Assembly: GCA_009838385.1 (NCBI GenBank)
Contig: VXRS01000293.1
Location: 1 to 9,982 of the forward strand
DNA length: 9,982 bases
From: Dehalococcoidia bacterium
Lineage (GTDB): Bacteria; Chloroflexota; Dehalococcoidia; Tepidiformales; Tepidiformaceae
Direction: 5' to 3'
Shown: positions 1 to 5,604 of the stretch, piece by piece
How the letters are laid out: every line of letters starts with the position of its first letter
Position numbering within the stretch: the first letter of the stretch is position 1
Notes under the pieces: generated by a model
The model's input: the letters and a program-made list of their open reading frames with translations, nothing else
Told to the model about the DNA's origin: nothing
The model's database searches: none
Position numbers and translations under genes: made by a program

Positions 1-988
1 CGTCCCCCCGCAGCAGCCCCAGGTCGACGAGTCCCTGTGCGATCTCGACGCTCGCGGCCAGGTGCAGGTCCTTGTACTCGACCCCCGGCCGCGCCCCCGC
101 GATCGCGCGCTCCTGCACCCCCAGCACAAGCGCGTACAGGTCGCGCTGCACCCCTTCGAAGCGCGAACCGACCGGGTACGTCCGCGTCACATCGCTCGCG
201 TAGCCCCCCACCTCCGCTCCCGCATCGACCAGGATCAGCTCACCCTCCCCGAATTCTCGTGAGGTCGGCGTGGAGTGCAGCGTTGCCCCGTTCGGCCCGC
301 CCCCCACGATCGAGCCGTACGCCGTGCGCTCGGCCCCCGCCCGGAAGAACTCGACCTCGATCTCGATCTGCAGCGCCCGCTCCGACATCCCCGCCCGCGC
401 CTTGCGTATCCCCGCCATGTGCCCGCGGTGCGTCGCCGCCGCCGCCTCCCGCATCAGCGCGAGCTCGCGCGGGTCCTTCGCCCGCCGGAGCTCGGCCACC
501 ACCGCGCGGAGGCGCTCGCTCTCCTCCTCGTCCGCCGCGAACTCGAGGCTCGCCCACGACTCCACCCCGTACTCCGTCGCCCGCAGCGTGATGTCGTCGT
601 TGCCGATGATCGCGACTGGCTCCCCTCGCCGCCGCTCGAGCCACTCGCCGAGCCCGGATGCCGGCTGCACAGGCTCCAGCCCTGACGCCTCCCCCACCGC
701 CGCCAGCGACGGTCCGTCTCCCGTCCAGACGCGCTCGGCCGCGTCCGGTTGCGGCACGAACAGCGTCCAGCCCTCGCCCGCGTCGAATGCGAGCACGCCG
801 CCAGGCTGCCCCACTCCTGCGAGGTACTGGTGCTCCGGATGCGCGTGGTACTCGTGGAACTGGTCCGTGCCCGCGATCGGCAGCATCAGTCCCGCCGGCA
901 CGAGCACGACGCCCCGGTCGAGGTTCCACCGCTCCGCCGCTCGCTCCCGTCGCTTGGCGACAAGCGCCGCCGCCTCGTTCTGCTGCAT
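1..988 (-). CDS. pepP: Aminopeptidase P family (M24) metallopeptidase, 5' part
   Basis: Cleaves the N-terminal residue from peptides with proline in second position; cytosolic, two divalent metals in a pita-bread fold. The gene enters from the left edge, so only the first 329 residues are present. Residues about 20-150 look like the creatinase-type N-terminal domain, including FHEYHAHPEHQYLAGV near 44-59. The catalytic domain begins near 175 (PRELALMREAAAATHRGHM). The metal-binding block is clear: VDAG with Asp255 and YASDVTRT with Asp266, the 11-residue spacing seen in this family, with His238 (LHSTPTS) upstream. The remaining metal ligands (one His, two Glu) lie beyond the window. The start at 988 is chosen because reading continues without a stop from there and a TACACT box lies 6 bases upstream with no Shine-Dalgarno, suggesting a leaderless mRNA. 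It is divergent from the molybdoenzyme gene. Alanine is nearly always GCG. Xaa-Pro dipeptidase is the main alternative name. Confidence 0.94.
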   Translation of the reverse strand, partial: MQQNEAAALVAKRRERAAERWNLDRGVVLVPAGLMLPIAGTDQFHEYHAHPEHQYLAGVGQPGGVLAFDAGEGWTLFVPQPDAAERVWTGDGPSLAAVGEASGLEPVQPASGLGEWLERRRGEPVAIIGNDDITLRATEYGVESWASLEFAADEEESERLRAVVAELRRAKDPRELALMREAAAATHRGHMAGIRKARAGMSERALQIEIEVEFFRAGAERTAYGSIVGGGPNGATLHSTPTSREFGEGELILVDAGAEVGGYASDVTRTYPVGSRFEGVQRDLYALVLGVQERAIAGARPGVEYKDLHLAASVEIAQGLVDLGLLRGD

Positions 989-994
989 GTCCGC

Positions 995-1000
995 AGTGTA
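995..1000 (-). promoter_or_regulatory. Putative -10 box of the aminopeptidase gene (leaderless)
   Basis: TACACT on the minus strand, separated by six bases (GCGGAC) from the ATG at 988. A -10 hexamer at this distance puts the transcription start at or next to the A of ATG, and there is no purine-rich ribosome site in the gap. No good -35 hexamer is visible. Position and sequence are seen; promoter function is inferred. Confidence 0.5.
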
Positions 1001-1033
1001 GCGATCTCCCGTCGTTCCCTGCCCGCGTGGGTG

Positions 1034-1039
1034 TACGCT
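1034..1039 (+). promoter_or_regulatory. Possible -10 box for the molybdoenzyme gene
   Basis: TACGCT fits TANNNT and lies 34 bases before the ATG at 1073 in the 84-base divergent gap. Transcription from it would start around 1046, inside or just after the strong GGAGGTGA at 1040-1047, so either the start site is further upstream or that ribosome site is only partly in the message. Weak support. Confidence 0.25.
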
Positions 1040-1055
1040 GGAGGTGAGCTTCCCC

Positions 1056-1076
1056 ATGCGGCAGGGGACCCCATGA
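1056..1076 (+). CDS. Putative 6-codon upstream ORF (MRQGTP), overlapping the next start
   Basis: ATG at 1056 is preceded by a near-perfect Shine-Dalgarno, GGAGGTGA at 1040-1047, with an 8-base spacer. That is better than the weak AGGGGA at 1063-1068 in front of the main ATG at 1073. The ORF reads ATG CGG CAG GGG ACC CCA TGA, and its stop overlaps the main start as ATGA (1073-1076). This is the layout of translational coupling, where ribosomes ending the short ORF restart on the long gene. There is no protein-level evidence that the peptide is made or does anything; it may serve only as a ribosome-loading leader. Confidence 0.4.
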   Translation: MRQGTP

Positions 1077-2110
1077 ACGCCCGCGCCACGAATCTCACCC
1101 TCTTTTTCCTGCTCCTGCTGGAGCTGATCTCCGGGCTCGCCAGCTTCCTCGCCGGCAGTCCCGAGGGCCGCTGGATTTTCTGGCTGCACAGCGCGGGGGG
1201 CCTCTCGATCGTGGTCCTGCTCGTCTGGAAGTGGCGCATCGTGGTGCGCTCGTTCGCCCGCCGGGGCGCCGGGCTCTGGTCGCTCGCGCCCGCCCTCCTC
1301 GGCGTGCTCTTCCTCGGAATCCTCCTGACCGGTCTCTGGTGGCTACTCGTCGGGCGCGGAACCCTGCTCGTCCCCTTCTACGGCGAGATGCGCCCCCTCG
1401 TGCTGCACACGATCCTCGGCCTCGCCCTCGTGCCGTTCTTCGCTCTCCATGTCCTGCTGCGCTGGCCCAGGAGACCCGCTGCCGCCTTCGCCAGCCGCCG
1501 CGCCGTCCTGCGCCTCTTCGCCGTCGGGGCGGGCGGCTTCGCCATCTCCCGCGGGCTCGCCGTCGCCGCCCCCCACTCCGGCCCCGACCGGCGGTTCACC
1601 GGTTCCCGCGAGGAGGCCAGCTTCACGGGCAACGCCCACCCCGTCACCAACTGGCTGTTCGACAACCGCCAGCGCATTCCGCGGGACGAGTGGCGACTAG
1701 AGGTCCACGGCGAGGTGCGGGAGCCCCTCACCCTCGACTACGACGAACTGACCGCCCTCGCCGAACGCACGCGCCGAGCCACCCTCGACTGCACCGGAGG
1801 CTGGTACACCATCCAGGACTGGAGCGGCGTACCCCTCGCCGCCGTTCTCGACCGTGCTGGTCTCACCGACGACGCCCACAGCGTCGTCGTCACCTCCGCG
1901 ACCGGCTTCAGCCGCCGCTTCGGGCTGGGTACGGTCCCGCGGCTGCTGCTTGCCACGCAGGTCGGCGGCGAGCGGCTCAGCTCCGGCCACGGATTTCCGG
2001 TACGGCTCGTCGCCCCCGGGCGGCGCGGCTACAACTGGGTGAAGTGGGTCGTGAGCATCGAGGTCAGCCACCGCCCCGGCTGGTGGCAATCGCCCCTCCC
2101 CACGCAATAG
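1073..2110 (+). CDS. Membrane cytochrome b fused to a sulfite-oxidase-family molybdopterin domain
   Basis: 345 residues. Residues 1-131 carry four hydrophobic helices (about 8-27, 34-54, 70-94, 109-131) with His39, His112 and His126, candidate b-heme ligands. A fifth helix (about 145-166) is preceded by SRRAVLR at 141-147, a twin-arginine motif. Residues 175-345 form an Oxidored_molyb domain: conserved LDCTGGW with Cys240 as the presumed molybdenum ligand, then DWSGVPL, and near the end RLVAPGRRGYNWVKW. The arrangement suggests an outward-facing oxidoreductase that exchanges electrons with the quinone pool through the heme helices, combining in one chain what MsrP/MsrQ (YedY/YedZ) do in two; substrate unknown. 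The start at 1073 begins the first helix directly; the open frame further upstream is antisense to the aminopeptidase. The HAD gene follows after 16 bases, probably one operon. Domain calls are solid; topology and electron partner are inferred. Confidence 0.88.
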   Translation: MNARATNLTLFFLLLLELISGLASFLAGSPEGRWIFWLHSAGGLSIVVLLVWKWRIVVRSFARRGAGLWSLAPALLGVLFLGILLTGLWWLLVGRGTLLVPFYGEMRPLVLHTILGLALVPFFALHVLLRWPRRPAAAFASRRAVLRLFAVGAGGFAISRGLAVAAPHSGPDRRFTGSREEASFTGNAHPVTNWLFDNRQRIPRDEWRLEVHGEVREPLTLDYDELTALAERTRRATLDCTGGWYTIQDWSGVPLAAVLDRAGLTDDAHSVVVTSATGFSRRFGLGTVPRLLLATQVGGERLSSGHGFPVRLVAPGRRGYNWVKWVVSIEVSHRPGWWQSPLPTQ

Positions 2111-2126
2111 GCTGGCCCACACTCCC

Positions 2127-2750
2127 ATGCGAATCGCCGACACACAGATCGAAGTCGTCGTCTTCGATCTCTTCGGCGTGCTCGTCTCCTTCGACGACGA
2201 CCTCGTAATCGCCCGACTCGCGCGTCACTGCGCCTATCCCACCGATGCTTTCGAGCGACTCCACAAGCTCACCGCTCGCCACGACCTCATCACGGGCGCA
2301 GCAAGCCTGCCCGAAATACATCGGGAACTCGTCGCCGAGTACGGGCTCGTGATGTCCTTCCCGGAGTTCGAGGCGGCCTGGCTGGAGCCCTACCACCAGC
2401 CGATCTCCGGCATGGTGGAGCTCGTCGACGCGCTCTCCAAGCACTACCGGCTGGTGCTCCTCTCCAACGTCGACAGGGACTACTGGCAGGTCGTGCGGGG
2501 GATGCACCCAGAACTCGACTACTTCGAGTTCCTTCTGGTGTCCTGCGATCTTGGCCGGGCGAAGCCCGACCCGGAGGTCTTCTGGCACGTCTGTCAGTTG
2601 ACCGGCACGGAACCGAAACAGTGTTTCTTCGTCGATGACACGGCCCAGAACGTTGAAGCCGCCCGCGCCCTCGGGTTCCATGGCCACGTCTTCCGTTCCG
2701 TCCCCGAACTGCGGACTGTCCTGGAGCAGGCGAACGCCAGGGGACTGTAG
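2127..2750 (+). CDS. HAD-superfamily hydrolase (subfamily IA type)
   Basis: 207 residues, typical length for a cytosolic HAD phosphatase/dehalogenase. Motif I is VVFDLFGVLV with nucleophile Asp14; the +2 position, usually the general-acid Asp in phosphatases, is Phe16. Motif II is LVLLSNVD (Ser113-Asn114), motif III the Lys146 of GRAKPDPE, and motif IV FFVDDTAQN with Asp170-Asp171. The helical cap is residues about 20-95. Many HAD proteins annotated only as hydrolase, or related to YihX and haloacid dehalogenase, also lack the second Asp, so the reaction cannot be assigned: a small phosphorylated metabolite or a 2-haloacid are both possible. It starts 16 bases after the molybdoenzyme stop and has no Shine-Dalgarno; a TAGGCT at 2108-2113 overlapping that stop might give it a nearly leaderless transcript, or it may be read through from upstream. 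Confidence 0.88.
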   Translation: MRIADTQIEVVVFDLFGVLVSFDDDLVIARLARHCAYPTDAFERLHKLTARHDLITGAASLPEIHRELVAEYGLVMSFPEFEAAWLEPYHQPISGMVELVDALSKHYRLVLLSNVDRDYWQVVRGMHPELDYFEFLLVSCDLGRAKPDPEVFWHVCQLTGTEPKQCFFVDDTAQNVEAARALGFHGHVFRSVPELRTVLEQANARGL

Positions 2751-2790
2751 GGCCCGCCGCGCACGGTAGGCGCGTTTCCCGCCCCGTCGG

Positions 2791-2796
2791 TAGGAT
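2791..2796 (+). promoter_or_regulatory. Putative -10 box of the DUF3090 gene (leaderless)
   Basis: TAGGAT eight bases upstream of the ATG at 2805, with no ribosome-binding site between. A second CGGTAGG lies 24 bases upstream (2764-2770 and 2788-2794), so the 54-base gap contains two copies of this 7-mer. No clear -35 element. Inferred promoter. Confidence 0.42.
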
Positions 2797-2804
2797 CGCC
2801 AGCG

Positions 2805-3314
2805 ATGCCCCTGACCGAATTCGGGCCCGTCCAGCACCTTTCCGCCGATGCAGTGGGCCAGCCGGGACAGCGCCGCTTCCGCCTGCGCGCCATCAGCCAG
2901 GGCGGCGCCTACGCCTTCGTCTGGCTGGAGAAGGAGCAGCTCTCCGCTATCGGCGAGGCCATCGAGACCACCCTCGAGCACGCCGAGGTCGAACTTGCTC
3001 CCTCCGCACTCGGCGTACCTGAACCCGTCTTCCCCCTCCAGGCCAACCTCGACCTCGACGTGCGCGCCGGACGCCTCTCGCTTGGACTGAACGAAGAGAC
3101 GCGCGTCATCGTCATCGTCGCCGCCGAAGGCGCTTCCGAAGCCGAAGGCGAGGCCATCTCGATCGAGTTCGACTTCGACATCGCCCGCCGCCTGCGCGCC
3201 CAGATCACCGAGGTTGTCGCCGCGGGCCGCCAACCCTGTCCCTTCTGCGGCGCCCCCCTCGATCCCGAGGGGCACGTCTGCCCCCGCTCGAACGGCCACC
3301 AGCGCGAGGAGTAG
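2805..3314 (+). CDS. DUF3090/TIGR03847 family protein with C-terminal zinc ribbon
   Basis: 169 residues, function unknown. Residues 1-140 form the DUF3090-type domain: an opening strand region with VGQPGQRRFRLRA near 17-29, FVWLEKEQLSAIGEAI near 38-53, and an acidic middle. The C-terminus is a small metal-binding tail, CPFCGAPLDPEGHVCPRSNG, with Cys145, Cys148, His157, Cys159 and possibly His165 as ligands. The combination matches proteins described mainly from Actinobacteria, where they often sit near a histidine phosphatase and the mycothiol ligase MshC; neither is visible here. It is the last gene of the plus-strand run and ends 12 bases from the stop of the convergent hydrolase. The start at 2805 gives the expected N-terminus and has a TAGGAT 8 bases upstream. 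Family call from memory of the sequence signature; role not inferable. Confidence 0.85.
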   Translation: MPLTEFGPVQHLSADAVGQPGQRRFRLRAISQGGAYAFVWLEKEQLSAIGEAIETTLEHAEVELAPSALGVPEPVFPLQANLDLDVRAGRLSLGLNEETRVIVIVAAEGASEAEGEAISIEFDFDIARRLRAQITEVVAAGRQPCPFCGAPLDPEGHVCPRSNGHQREE

Positions 3315-3322
3315 CCTCCTCG
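3305..3322. terminator. Hairpin between convergent genes, candidate bidirectional terminator
   Basis: CGAGGAG (3305-3311), four-base loop TAGC, CTCCTCG (3316-3322): a perfect 7-bp stem. It overlaps the DUF3090 stop (3312-3314) and lies just past the stop of the minus-strand hydrolase (3327), the expected place for a shared terminator. There is no T-run on either side, so an intrinsic mechanism is uncertain. Confidence 0.4.
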
Positions 3323-3326
3323 GGCC

Positions 3327-4292
3327 CTACAGACCCCGCAGGAACGCGACCATCGCCTCGTTCACCGCTTCGGGCGCTTCCTGCTGTGTCCAGTGCCCGA
3401 CGCCGGGGATCATGACCGCGTCGCGCAGATTCGGCGCCGATTGCTCCATCTGCTCGCGCCACTTCGGTCCCATCAGCGACACCACGAGGTCACGGTCGCC
3501 CGTCACGAACAGCGATGGCGGCGTGACCTTCTTCCCGTTGAACGCGGCCATCAGCTCCCAGTTCCGGTCGATGTTGCGATACCAGTTCAGCCCCCCGCGG
3601 AAGCCTGCCTGCTCGAACTCGCCCGTGAAGACGTCGAGGTCGGCCTCCGTCAGCCACGGCGGCAGGTCGTCGCCGGGATCCTGCATTGCGTCGAGGAAGC
3701 CCGCGGTCTTCGGCAGCGCTGCCGCGGCCGGGTTCGGTGGGCAATCGCCCGAGGCGGTGTAGAGCAGCATCCGCATCGTCGTGCGTACATCCGCCTCCAG
3801 CTCCGCCTCCGCCTTGCCCGGCTCCTGGAAGTACAGCTGGTAGAAGAAGGTGTCGCCGAAGCGCTGCTTCATCCCCTCCGTGGGCGGAATCGGCCCCGAC
3901 CACGCGTTCGGCGGCACGCTCAGCCCCGCCACGCCACGGAAGCGGTCGGGGCGCAGGGTCGCTGCATTCCACGCCACGGGCGCCCCCCAGTCGTGCCCCG
4001 CGATCACCGCCTGCTCTTCCTCCAGCGCGTCCAGCAACCCCACGATGTCCCCCACGAGGTGGAGTTGCGTGTAGGCGCCGATGTCCTCGGGCGCGTCCGT
4101 CTGGCCGTAGCCGCGCTGGTCCGGCGCGACCGCGTGGAACCCCGCCTCCGCCAGCGCCGAGAGCTGGTGCCGCCACGAGTACCAGGACTCCGGGAAGCCG
4201 TGGCACAACACCACCAACGGCCCCTCCCCCGCCTCCGCGATGTGCATGTTGATGCCGTTCGTCTCCACGAACCGGTGGGTAATCTCCGTCAT
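3327..4292 (-). CDS. Alpha/beta hydrolase, soluble epoxide hydrolase type
   Basis: 321 residues. Converts epoxides to vicinal diols through a covalent ester on an Asp nucleophile, followed by water attack. All landmarks are present: oxyanion-hole HGFPESWYSWRHQ (31-43), nucleophile elbow GHDWGAPVAW with Asp101, cap-domain tyrosines Tyr154 (YFQEPG) and Tyr238 (NWYRN) which activate the epoxide ring, charge-relay GDRD (Asp268 likely), and general-base His300 in GVGHWTQQ. The Asp rather than Ser nucleophile plus both lid tyrosines favour epoxide hydrolase over esterase. Fluoroacetate or haloalkane dehalogenases share the Asp but usually lack this tyrosine pair. No signal peptide is seen, so cytosolic. 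The start at 4292 is set by GGGAGG six bases upstream; an in-frame start at 4358 would add 22 atypical residues. It is divergent from the LLM oxidoreductase, so the two may share regulation. Confidence 0.9.
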   Translation of the reverse strand: MTEITHRFVETNGINMHIAEAGEGPLVVLCHGFPESWYSWRHQLSALAEAGFHAVAPDQRGYGQTDAPEDIGAYTQLHLVGDIVGLLDALEEEQAVIAGHDWGAPVAWNAATLRPDRFRGVAGLSVPPNAWSGPIPPTEGMKQRFGDTFFYQLYFQEPGKAEAELEADVRTTMRMLLYTASGDCPPNPAAAALPKTAGFLDAMQDPGDDLPPWLTEADLDVFTGEFEQAGFRGGLNWYRNIDRNWELMAAFNGKKVTPPSLFVTGDRDLVVSLMGPKWREQMEQSAPNLRDAVMIPGVGHWTQQEAPEAVNEAMVAFLRGL

Positions 4293-4311
4293 GTGGCGCC
4301 TCCCGGCGCGC

Positions 4312-4317
4312 ATCCTA
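4312..4317 (-). promoter_or_regulatory. Putative -10 box of the epoxide hydrolase gene
   Basis: TAGGAT on the minus strand, 19 bases before the ATG at 4292, leaving room for a short leader that carries the GGGAGG ribosome site (4304-4299). No convincing -35 element at 16-18 bases. Inferred. Confidence 0.35.
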
Positions 4318-4391
4318 GCCCCTCTCCGCCCAACGGAACTCGCTACACTCCCGCCCACCGATAGAGCACCAATGCACCGGCCCGCCCGCGA

Positions 4392-4447
4392 GCGCGAAGC
4401 GAAGCGGAGCGGCCGAGCGAAAGAAATGCAGGGCGCGAAGCGAAGCG
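4392..4447. repeat. Direct repeat in the LLM oxidoreductase leader
   Basis: GCGCGAAGCGAAGCG occurs perfectly at 4392-4406 and 4433-4447, period 41 bases. The bases after each copy also resemble each other, each running through CGA, then a purine-rich stretch, then ATG (4427 and 4471). It therefore looks like an imperfect tandem duplication of a leader that ends at a start codon. Only the second copy has the AAGGAG ribosome site. It may be a duplicated leader or a copy of a dispersed intergenic repeat. Confidence 0.6.
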
Positions 4448-4470
4448 CAGCAGTCGAAGGAGCAAGACAA

Positions 4471-5412
4471 ATGAAGTTCGGGGTTCATCTCATCCAGCAG
4501 AACATCGAGATGGCGGAGCTCCGCCGCCTCTGGACCTGGGCCGATACCGCCGGCTTCGACTGGATCGACGCCTCCGACCACTTCTATGAAGCGCCCCTCG
4601 TCCACGAGAACCACGGCGACTACTGGGAGGGCACTACCATCATGACCGCCCTCGCCTGCGAGACGAAGAACCTGCGCATCGGCTCGCTCGTGCTGGGGAT
4701 GAACTACCGCCACCCCGCCGTCCTCGCCAACGCCCTCGCCGCCATGGACCACCTCAGCGGCGGCCGCATCGAGCTCGGTATCGGCGCCGGCTGGTACGAA
4801 GACGAGTACCGCGCCTACGGCATTCCCTTCCCCTCCCTCGGGAAGCGCCTCGACATTCTCGAGGAGGGCATCCAGGTCATCCGTCTCCTCTTCACCGAGG
4901 ACCACGTGAACTTTGAGGGTGAGCACTTCACACTCGCCGATGCCTGCTGCAACCCGAAGCCCCTGCAGGAACGCCTCCGCATCTGGGGCGGTGGTGTCGG
5001 GCGCAAGCGCACCCTCCCGATGATCGCCCGCCTCTGCGACGGCTGGAACGGTCCCTACCTGACCCCGTGGCAGTTCCGCCACCTCTCCCGAGTCCTGCAG
5101 GAGGCCTGCGACCGTGAAGGGCGTGACTTCGACGAGATCGAGAAGAGCGTCAACCTCAGCTTCCACCTCGCCGCCAACGAGGCCGCCCGCCCGCGCGCCG
5201 AGGAGCACGCCCGCACCGTCTTCGGTGGCGCCATCGACACCTGGCGCGAGCGCGGCCTCATCATGGGCACGCCGGAGGAGGCGAAGGAGCTCGTCGCCGA
5301 GTACCAGGACCTCGGCTGCGACCTCCTCAACATCGCCATCCGCCCGCCGCTGGACTGGGAGGCGCTCGAGGCCTGGGCGCAGGAAGTCATCCCGGCCTTC
5401 AGCGAGGACTAG
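4471..5412 (+). CDS. LLM-class (luciferase-like) oxidoreductase, probably F420-dependent
   Basis: 313 residues, one bacterial-luciferase-like TIM-barrel domain (PF00296 type). N-terminus [10 protein letters not shown], then [18 protein letters not shown] (21-38), the family signature [20 protein letters not shown] (98-117), and the phosphate/cofactor-side segment [20 protein letters not shown] (170-189) followed by DGWNG. Members use reduced F420 or FMN to reduce or oxygenate small molecules. The sequence resembles the F420-dependent group common in Actinobacteria and Chloroflexota, but the cofactor is inferred and the substrate unknown. The start at 4471 is fixed by AAGGAG at 4457-4462, 8 bases upstream, and by homology at MKFGV. 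Earlier in-frame ATGs at 4372 and 4427 would add a low-complexity Arg/Lys/Glu tail encoded by the direct repeat. Divergent from the epoxide hydrolase; the two could act on related compounds. Confidence 0.9.
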   Translation: MKFGVHLIQQNIEMAELRRLWTWADTAGFDWIDASDHFYEAPLVHENHGDYWEGTTIMTALACETKNLRIGSLVLGMNYRHPAVLANALAAMDHLSGGRIELGIGAGWYEDEYRAYGIPFPSLGKRLDILEEGIQVIRLLFTEDHVNFEGEHFTLADACCNPKPLQERLRIWGGGVGRKRTLPMIARLCDGWNGPYLTPWQFRHLSRVLQEACDREGRDFDEIEKSVNLSFHLAANEAARPRAEEHARTVFGGAIDTWRERGLIMGTPEEAKELVAEYQDLGCDLLNIAIRPPLDWEALEAWAQEVIPAFSED

Positions 5413-5571
5413 CCCGCGAGCGAGCGCGTAAGTCGCCCATTACTCCGCCGGTGTGGACAATCGTCCGGGTGGTTCGGGCCGGCAGGCCCCGGCTCATGAA
5501 CGAGCCAGTGCCCGCGTGATGGCTGCGGCGGGCCGACCATCCAACCTGAGCTGAACGCCTGTAGGGAGACC
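5413..5571. other. Intergenic leader upstream of typA, no recognised element
   Basis: Part of the longest gap (188 bases). It contains a small perfect inverted repeat, GGCTC (5491-5495) and GAGCC (5502-5506) with a 6-base loop, next to a GC-rich GCCGG/CCGGC pair (about 5479-5493). The two compete for bases, and neither has a T-run. TGGACA at 5454-5459 resembles a -35 element but has no matching -10 at the right distance. It probably holds the typA promoter and 5' leader; I recognise no riboswitch or sRNA. Confidence 0.3.
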
Positions 5572-5604
5572 ATGACTGCTGCTTCGGAGTCCGGCGCCCC
5601 GTGA
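5572..5604 (+). CDS. Putative 10-codon upstream ORF overlapping the typA start
   Basis: ATG at 5572 follows AGGGAG (5563-5568) at a short 3-base spacing and reads [10 protein letters not shown] before a TGA at 5602-5604. That stop overlaps the GTG start of typA as GTGA (5601-5604). The peptide resembles the first ten residues of TypA ([10 protein letters not shown]; six of ten identical), so it may be a 29-base duplication of the original start region that became a leader ORF. Typical of translational coupling; no evidence that the peptide itself has a role. A one-base sequencing error fusing it to typA is the alternative. Confidence 0.4.
   Translation: MTAASESGAP

Noticed and set aside
37..591. 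Pro/Arg/Ser-rich plus-strand open frame at the left end
   Set aside because: Antisense shadow of the aminopeptidase P gene, whose metal-binding motifs are clear on the minus strand.
749..1072. N-terminal extension of the molybdoenzyme by 108 residues
   Set aside because: The extension is antisense to the aminopeptidase coding region and is Arg/His-rich without family resemblance; the membrane protein starts naturally at 1073.
2064..3299. 411-codon open frame on the minus strand antisense to the HAD and DUF3090 genes
   Set aside because: Low-complexity Gly/Glu/Val/Asp-rich translation with no motif, exactly opposite two well-recognised genes; an expected by-product of C-rich wobble positions in high-GC DNA.
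4240..4470. Longer starts for the LLM oxidoreductase (4240, 4372 or 4427)
   Set aside because: The added residues overlap the opposing hydrolase or come from the repeat and are low complexity; the SD at 4457-4462 and the family N-terminus MKFGV support 4471.
5491..5506. GGCTC/GAGCC inverted repeat as terminator of the LLM gene
   Set aside because: Only a 5-bp stem, 79 bases past the stop, no T-run; not strong enough to list as a terminator.
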